A stretch of 55,981 nt of DNA from Candidatus Bipolaricaulota bacterium (lineage in GTDB: Bacteria; Bipolaricaulota; Bipolaricaulia; UBA7950; UBA9294): the NCBI GenBank assembly GCA_030612485.1, contig JAUWNS010000001.1, forward strand, positions 1 through 55,981. The letters are read 5' to 3'. A model generated the notes under the pieces. That model had not been told where the DNA came from. It was given only the letters and a program-made list of their open reading frames with translations, and did no database searches. Positions 51,996 to 55,981 of this stretch are shown piece by piece (the stretch's first letter is position 1; each line of letters starts with the position of its first letter). Both the position numbers and the translations under genes were made by a program.

Positions 51996-52898
51996 TTACC
52001 CTTTGTCCCCTGCTTCCAGCTCGTCCAGGTAGTGAAAGATGTGCTCAATGCATTGCTCAAAAGTCCTTACCTCTTCCACAACTGTCTTATAGAGCAATCT
52101 GTAATCGATGTCCCAGTAGAGATGCACTAGCACGTTGCGCATGCCCGCCATGGCCTCGAGTTGCTCCCCCAGCTCCGGGGGCACGACCCCTTGCTCACGC
52201 AGGATCTTCCCCACTTCGCGGTATTCCTGCGGCACACCCAGCCCCGTCTTTACAATCACATGGCGCCCTAGGTCGAGGGTGGCTTCGATGGCGATACGCA
52301 GATAGTGTTCAGACAGAGCTCGGGTGTGCTTATCCGCTTGATAGGCCTCCAGGCCCACATCTCCCAGGCGCAGGGCCCGTAGCTCACGGACGGCCTCCCG
52401 GATCAGAAAGACGAACCGCTCAACTTGCCCTCTGTCTATCATATTGACCTCCCTGAGAGTGCCCCGGCGGGCCAATTGCCGCGTCACGTCCCAGTTCTCC
52501 TGGCGCCAGCCGGCTAGGTCCGCGTGGCGTGTCAGCACCCGTTCCTCCCAGCCCGCCGCACCCTTCCCGCCGAGGATGCGCAGCCCATTGAGCACCACAC
52601 GGACTTGCAGGGGCAAGGGCGCCTGGTTGAGCAACACCAGGTCTATGTTGTCGGCCTGAAAGAGTCGGCACAGGTCTCCGTGCAGATCGTTGTAGTAACT
52701 GAGCCAGTCATGCAGATCCGGCGGCAGAACGGCAATGTCCAGATCGCTCAGGCGACTTCCAATAACCTGCAAGGCCGATCCGAAGAGATAAGTCCCCCGT
52801 GCGTCATGCCTGCGCAGCAGATCGCACAGTGCCGGGATCATCTTGCGGACCTCGGCCGGGCTAAATTGTTTGGGATTTAAACACAAGTCTACACGCAT
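51996..52898 (-). CDS. Fused MntA-like nucleotidyltransferase and HepT-like HEPN toxin
   Basis: 300 residues in one frame. Residues 1-150 are a nucleotidyltransferase with GTYLFGSALQVIGSRLSDLDIAVLPP (GS and DxD) and a third acid in NIDLVLL. Residues 153-300 are a HepT/DUF86 domain starting MIDRGQVERFVFLIREAVREL, with the RNase motif R-x4-H-x-Y seen as RNVLVHLY. MntA adenylylates HepT on that tyrosine in known systems to silence it; here both are on one chain. AGGGAGGT and an ATG sit exactly at the domain boundary, so a separate HepT may also be made. Flanked by repeat tracts and no other operon gene. Confidence 0.9.
   Translation of the reverse strand: MRVDLCLNPKQFSPAEVRKMIPALCDLLRRHDARGTYLFGSALQVIGSRLSDLDIAVLPPDLHDWLSYYNDLHGDLCRLFQADNIDLVLLNQAPLPLQVRVVLNGLRILGGKGAAGWEERVLTRHADLAGWRQENWDVTRQLARRGTLREVNMIDRGQVERFVFLIREAVRELRALRLGDVGLEAYQADKHTRALSEHYLRIAIEATLDLGRHVIVKTGLGVPQEYREVGKILREQGVVPPELGEQLEAMAGMRNVLVHLYWDIDYRLLYKTVVEEVRTFEQCIEHIFHYLDELEAGDKG
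52440..52454 (-). promoter_or_regulatory. Internal ribosome site and start at the MntA-HepT boundary
   Basis: AGGGAGGT (52454-52447) then four bases and ATG (52442-52440), in frame with HepT, whose free form would be 148 residues, the standard length. It is the trace of two formerly separate genes and could still drive toxin-only translation. Confidence 0.65.
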
Positions 52899-53175
52899 CG
52901 GTTTGCCCCTTTGCTCATCAGCTCTATGATGCCGTCCTCTTCTGAGGATACCTCAGGTTGCTGTCCCGGTCAAGGCGGTAAGCATTCCTGAGAAAAGGAA
53001 AAGGGGACAGGCTGTTTTTCTTGGCCTCTCTCAACCTTTCGGTGGCCTTCCTCGGGGTCCAGGTATGGTCCGAGGTCCGACGGCCTCAAAACCATGGGTG
53101 ACCACAATGCTCGCGGTAAGCATGCCGATGTAGCCCAGGATGCAGGCTTTTTATGACGGAACTCGATATAGACCT
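52899..53175. other. Gap with a GGGGACAGGCT motif
   Basis: I see no gene. GAAAAGGGGACAGGCTGTT at 52995-53013 is the second copy of the motif in the tract upstream of gmd. Short GTCCGAGGTCCGACGG words at about 53068-53085 resemble the heptamer families. Confidence 0.5.
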
Positions 53176-53395
53176 CTAGCCTGGCCCGTGTGGTTCCGCG
53201 TTCATTGGATTTGTCGGGTTCCCCATCGGGGTTTTACGGATTCTGTGCCGATTGGGCTCAACCACGCAGAAAAGCCCTCTGAGGTCCTCTTCAGCATGTT
53301 CCTGAAACAGACGATCAAGCTCCTGATGGACCCCTTCGACTGTTACCGGAGTGACACGCAGGAGGACGACTCCCGCCGATAATGCCTCGTTTAGA
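53176..53395 (-). pseudogene. DUF5615 PIN-like toxin, C-terminal fragment
   Basis: The frame NEALSAGVVLLRVTPVTVEG, LDRLFQEHAEEDLRGLFCVV, EPNRHRIRKTP matches the C-terminal half of DUF5615 proteins (GVVLLRL..., VVVEPGRVRIR). Its N-terminal half is missing: upstream there are repeat words and S23 copy 7, then the DUF433 antitoxin. The tail ends NPTNPMNAE, the 9-base word peptide. Counterpart of 12040-12126, where the N-terminus survives instead. Confidence 0.65.
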
Positions 53396-53525
53396 AGTAG
53401 TAGGTGGTGGGTAGGAAATGGCAAGTACTGGGTGGTACGTGGTGGGTAGTTGGTAGTAAGTAGGAAAGTCACGTTTGGGTCGCCTGATATGAGGTGCAGT
53501 AAGTGGCATGTGGTAAGTAGAGAGT
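53392..53525. repeat. GTGGTGGGTAG-type word tract
   Basis: TAGTAGGTGGTGGGTAGG, GTACGTGGTGGGTAGTTGG, TAGTAAGTAGG and similar words fill the gap between the DUF5615 fragment and the S23 stop; related CACTACTTACTACCTAC words lie at 53915-53936 on the other side of the S23 gene. Confidence 0.85.
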
Positions 53526-53897
53526 TCATTGACGGTTCTTCTGATACTTTATGAAGCTAGATGTACGCTTTGCTAGCGCTGTCAACCCTTCACGAAGGTT
53601 AGAGATTTCGACCCGGGGACTGTATCCTAGTTCCGCGGCCAGGTAAAGGAGTGTATCTAGCTCATACAGTGACCCTAAGGCAATCTGGCCGAAACGCGCT
53701 ATTTCACGAGAGCTACCTCGTCCTGTACCTTCGGCAAAGTTGGCAGGAATTGAGACAGCAGCTCGTCGAGCTTGGTTCGTCAGGCCGTATACCTCTTCTT
53801 TAGGCCAACTCTGGGTAAGCGTATACACGGCTTTCACGATCTCCACAGCTTCATGCCAGATTTTCAGGTTCCGTACACTGTCAGGCCCAATTCCCAT
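53526..53897 (-). CDS. Four-helix-bundle protein, S23/IVP family, copy 7
   Basis: 123 residues. VRNLKIWHEAVEIVKAVYTLTQSWPKEEVYGLTNQARRAAVSIPANFAEGTGRGSSREIARFGQIALGSLYELDTLLYLAAELGY is a full family core of the AEGTGR branch, like copy 5. It stands between the DUF433 gene and the C-terminal fragment of DUF5615, splitting an antitoxin-toxin pair. Start ATG 53897; word repeats lie on both sides. Confidence 0.93.
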   Translation of the reverse strand: MGIGPDSVRNLKIWHEAVEIVKAVYTLTQSWPKEEVYGLTNQARRAAVSIPANFAEGTGRGSSREIARFGQIALGSLYELDTLLYLAAELGYSPRVEISNLREGLTALAKRTSSFIKYQKNRQ

Positions 53898-53936
53898 CCT
53901 GCTTATTAACCCCCACTCACTACTTACTACCTACAA

Positions 53937-54185
53937 CTATCTGCGATTCTCCACATGGATCTCTTCCGATCGCACCAGTTCGGTTGCGTACCTTGCGCAA
54001 GCCTTTATGTCCTCGATCTCCAGGTCAGGGTAATATCTCTCGATGATCTCATCAAAAAGGATGCCTTCCTGGATCAACTCGAGCACAACTTCTACAGGGA
54101 TTCGGGTGCCAGCTACACAAGGCTTCCCAAAGTGGACCTTTGGATCAATCACGATCCGCTCTTTATAGCTCATCTGGTTTCCCAT
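53937..54185 (-). CDS. DUF433 antitoxin-like protein
   Basis: 82 residues, the standard length. RIVIDPKVHFGKPCVAGTRIPVEVVLELIQEGILFDEIIERYYPDLEIEDIKACARYATELV is the classic DUF433 sequence, with the GTRIPVxxVL turn. DUF433 proteins usually precede and neutralise DUF5615 PIN-like toxins. Here the toxin survives only as a fragment beyond S23 copy 7. ATG follows GGAGGAGGCT. Confidence 0.92.
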   Translation of the reverse strand: MGNQMSYKERIVIDPKVHFGKPCVAGTRIPVEVVLELIQEGILFDEIIERYYPDLEIEDIKACARYATELVRSEEIHVENRR

Positions 54186-54204
54186 AGCCTCCTCCTTTGG
54201 TTAG

Positions 54205-54384
54205 TTCAATGTTCATAGTCCAGGGGCACCAAAGCGTTCTATGTTCAACGTTCAAAGTTCGATGTTCAATAGCAAGAAGCAGTTCAATGTTCGAAGCTGA
54301 GAGGCAGTGATGAGTAACGGGTGAAGAGTGACGAGTCACAAGTCGAGAGTCGAAAATCCAAGGTTCAAAGTTCTATGTCCAACG
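54205..54384. repeat. GTTCAAA heptamer tract with 53-bp core copy 3
   Basis: GTTCAAT, GTTCATA, GTCCAGG, then GTTCAAC/GTTCAAA/GTTCGAT, the phrase AATAGCAAGAAGCAGTTCAA, the 53-bp core at 54298-54350, and GTTCAAA words up to the S23 remnant. Confidence 0.9.
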
Positions 54385-54435
54385 TCACTTGCGCAAATAT
54401 TCGATGAAGCCTGAAATCAAATCTTTAATTCGTTT
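54385..54435 (-). pseudogene. C-terminal remnant of an eighth S23 gene
   Basis: The minus strand reads VKRIKDLISGFIEYLRK and stop, matching the end of S23 copy 4 (VKSLIAGFIRYLRS). It overlaps, in another frame, the last codons of the NTase-HEPN fusion (SNELKI), so that gene now ends inside an S23 scar. Word tract follows directly, as for intact copies. Confidence 0.7.
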
Positions 54436-55232
54436 GACTTTTCTTTTTTGCCTTCTCCTAACAGATAATCGAAGAAGGTCTCAAGCTGCTTTTCCAGCTG
54501 GGTGAATGTCTCGCTCATCCCCTCTGTCAACGGCCGGAGCTTAACCCATTTGAGTTCTGCTCCATAGGTATGGCGGAAGAAATGGCGAAACTCCAAGTAT
54601 TCCTTAAGCAAAACCCTCAGGGGCTTATCAATCACGGCCGGTCGCGTCCCTTCCCGCTCTGCAGCTATCTGGTCCAAAAGATCCGTATGCCAGTGCTCCC
54701 CCCGAGACAGTCCCTCCTGCAGTTGCACACCGATCCGTTCGAAGATGCGTTCTACACCAGTATAGAAATCATGAAGCATGCTGGCGATCGCTCTCAGCTC
54801 GGTACGTGTGGGCGGATCGGCACGTGTGGCGAGTAGCTCCTCCATTTCTCCAATCCCTGTTTTTAATGCTTCTAACTCATCTTGTATAAGCTGCTTCAAG
54901 GCTGCAATGGGGTCATCCGTCATAGCCACCTCTTTCAAGATACGTGCCCTAAGCTCCGGCCGGGCATCCTCGAGAGACACCAGATCCACCCTCAGGCCCC
55001 GGGGAGTCAGTTCCTGCACGGTCGCAAGTGCTTTGAAGAACCGCTCCGGCGGCAGCCCTTCCACCGCCAGATCCAGGTCCGAACCTGGATGCCAACGCCC
55101 CGTTCCAATAACCGAGCCGAAGGGGATAACCCGCCGAGCGCCAAACTGTTCCTCAAGCAACCGCCGACAGGCCTCGATCAAAGCTGCGGCCTCCTCCCGG
55201 CTGGGTAGCTTCTGAGTCCTTTTCATGTCCAT
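54417..55232 (-). CDS. Fused nucleotidyltransferase and HEPN (HepT-like) protein, second type
   Basis: 271 residues. Residues 1-100: nucleotidyltransferase, IPFGSVIGTGRWHPGSDLDLAVEG (GS and DxD) and VDLVSLED as third acid. Residues 104-271: helical HEPN domain, MLHDFYTGVERIFERIG, DKPLRVLLKEYLEFRHFFRHTYG with R-x4-H seen as RHFFRH. In other genomes these are two adjacent genes, antitoxin first. Here no stop separates them, but AAAGAGGTGGCT and ATG lie at the junction (54923), so separate toxin translation is possible. The C-terminus runs into an S23 remnant and may be altered (GEGKKEKSNELKI). Confidence 0.88.
   Translation of the reverse strand: MDMKRTQKLPSREEAAALIEACRRLLEEQFGARRVIPFGSVIGTGRWHPGSDLDLAVEGLPPERFFKALATVQELTPRGLRVDLVSLEDARPELRARILKEVAMTDDPIAALKQLIQDELEALKTGIGEMEELLATRADPPTRTELRAIASMLHDFYTGVERIFERIGVQLQEGLSRGEHWHTDLLDQIAAEREGTRPAVIDKPLRVLLKEYLEFRHFFRHTYGAELKWVKLRPLTEGMSETFTQLEKQLETFFDYLLGEGKKEKSNELKI
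54921..54936 (-). promoter_or_regulatory. Internal ribosome site and start at the second NTase-HEPN boundary
   Basis: AAAGAGGTGGCT precedes an ATG at 54923-54921 (MTDDPIAALKQLIQDE), exactly where stand-alone HEPN proteins of this type begin. The free protein would be 168 residues. Confidence 0.6.
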
Positions 55233-55303
55233 GGCGACTTCAGTTTATCACAATAAATAGTCCATAGTCCAATGTCCATCAACCTCGCTGCAACCACTGA
55301 TCA

Positions 55304-55525
55304 TTAACGATAGGCCTTCCCCCGATGCCGCACATGGTAGATGATCACGACCTCAGCTTTCACATCCACCTGATATACCACTCGGTAGTCTCGGCTCTTC
55401 GTCGTTTTGAGTGGGTAGCGGCTCCTAGCTTCACACGCGCACGAAGTGAGGATTGATGGGCTCTTCGTCATTTCGAGTGGGTAACGGCTCTTAGCTTCAC
55501 ACGCGAACGAAGTGAGGATTGATGG
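55304..55525 (-). pseudogene. RelE/ParE-type toxin, N-terminal part replaced by repeats
   Basis: The last 30 residues, SRDYRVVYQVDVKAEVVIIYHVRHRGKAYR, are the C-terminal strand block of RelE/ParE toxins (GDYRVVYRVD...VGHRREVYR). Everything before it is two tandem 22-residue repeats (PSILTSCACEARSRYPLKTT and a close variant). Residues needed for the N-terminal helices are gone, so it cannot be a working toxin. No antitoxin gene is next to it. Confidence 0.8.
55394..55525. repeat. Tandem 66-bp repeat, two copies
   Basis: 55394-55459 and 55460-55525 are about 90% alike, each 66 bases or 22 codons, so the duplication preserves the frame of the RelE remnant. Shared core TTTCGAGTGGGTA links them to the reverse complement of the repeats at 141-215 and 2477-2575. 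Confidence 0.88.
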
Positions 55526-55616
55526 TTGCTCGCTATTACGTGTGGGCAACTAACCGCGGTCAATTCTCTCTCGACGCATAGAAGGGTACATTGGCAGTTT
55601 GGCTCTCTTGAGATGG

Positions 55617-55981
55617 TCAATCCACAATTTGTTTCTCCTCCCTTGATGGGAGGGGTAAGAGGAGGGTACGTTCCAACACGCCTTCGAGGTTGGTCAATAC
55701 CTGGTTGTTCCAGAAGCGGAGTACCCGGAAGCCTTGAGCCTCCAACCAAGCGGTACGCTTGAGGTCGTGTTGCCGTCCTTGGGGCGTGTTGTGTTGGCCA
55801 CCGTCAATCTCTACTACAAGTCTGTGTTCGAAGGAGGCGAAGTCGATGATGTACGGGCCGATAGGAGTTTGCCTGCGGAACTTGGCTCCGCCGAGTTGGC
55901 GGGCGCGAAGCTTCTGCCATAGGAGCTTCTCAGCCTCGGTGGACGCACGCCGCAGCCCGCGGGCACGCTTGACCTGTTTGC
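55617..55981 (-). CDS. DUF559 endonuclease-like protein, partial at the right edge
   Basis: The minus strand is open from the window edge to a TGA at 55617 (120 residues; the first few N-terminal residues lie outside). RRASTEAEKLLWQKLRARQL, GGAKFRRQTPIGPYIIDFAS, HRLVVEIDGGQHNTPQGRQH and GFRVLRFWNNQVLTNLEGVL give the full DUF559 core: a Vsr-like PD-(D/E)XK nuclease fold with E in TEAEKLLW, D in YIIDF, and E-x-D in VVEIDGGQH. Often found as stand-alone genes beside repeats or TA modules; role unknown. The C-terminal LPLPSREEKQIVD comes from a CTCCCTTGATGGGAG hairpin region. Confidence 0.9.
   Translation of the reverse strand, partial: KQVKRARGLRRASTEAEKLLWQKLRARQLGGAKFRRQTPIGPYIIDFASFEHRLVVEIDGGQHNTPQGRQHDLKRTAWLEAQGFRVLRFWNNQVLTNLEGVLERTLLLPLPSREEKQIVD

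Overview
This window is almost entirely a minus-strand cell-surface polysaccharide locus of an uncultured-type bacterium, followed by an accessory island rich in toxin-antitoxin genes. The taxon cannot be fixed from the sequence. The combination of HEPN/MNT, DUF433/DUF5615, UPF0175, PIN, DUF559 and many four-helix-bundle (S23-type) genes with heptamer-like repeat tracts is typical of Chloroflexota (Anaerolineae-like) and some candidate phyla; I hold this loosely. No rRNA, tRNA or CRISPR array was seen.

Layout. 0-2.6 kb: a frameshifted MNT/HEPN pair, an IS200/IS605 element (the only plus-strand intact gene) and a GxxExxY pseudogene riddled with small palindromes. 2.7-17.8 kb: sugar-nucleotide genes (heptose-kinase-like GHMP kinase, rhamnose-4-epimerase-like SDR, galE, a WbpB/WbpD/DegT set for a 3-acetamido sugar, a GDP-mannose-dehydrogenase-like enzyme) with a WbaP-type initiating transferase, VanZ, a GT4 and an alpha/alpha-barrel protein. 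17.9-40.7 kb: a tightly packed assembly operon: about ten glycosyltransferases, a sulfotransferase, FkbM methyltransferases, a nucleotidyltransferase plus alkaline-phosphatase-superfamily pair, a Wzy/ligase-type membrane protein, two further epimerases, a GNAT and a second DegT enzyme. 40.7-51.5 kb: the Wzm/Wzt ABC exporter (with two broken wzt copies around a Schlafen/AlbA-type regulator), a secreted LamG protein, and fcl and gmd for GDP-fucose. 46-56 kb also carries the TA island: UPF0175, PIN pair, two NTase-HEPN fusion proteins, DUF433 with a broken DUF5615, a broken RelE and a DUF559 nuclease running off the right edge.

How it works together. GDP-mannose is the apparent hub: gmd and fcl give GDP-L-fucose, the AlgD-like enzyme would give GDP-mannuronate, and a GME-like epimerase lies in the cluster. 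WbaP starts the chain on undecaprenyl phosphate, glycosyltransferases extend it, sulfation, methylation and acetylation decorate it, and Wzm/Wzt or the Wzy-like protein handle export or polymerisation.

The unusual layer is the repeat landscape. Nearly every non-operonic gap is filled by degenerate 7- or 9-base word repeats of several families. Seven intact genes and one remnant of the S23/four-helix-bundle family sit inside or against these tracts, two of them as near-identical cassettes, and most lie directly downstream of TA genes whose toxin is truncated or missing. The tracts, and a separate 38-40 bp palindrome, have also entered genes in frame (galE, degT, fcl, wzt), encoding extra peptide segments. 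I consider this S23/tract/palindrome system the best candidate for something undescribed.
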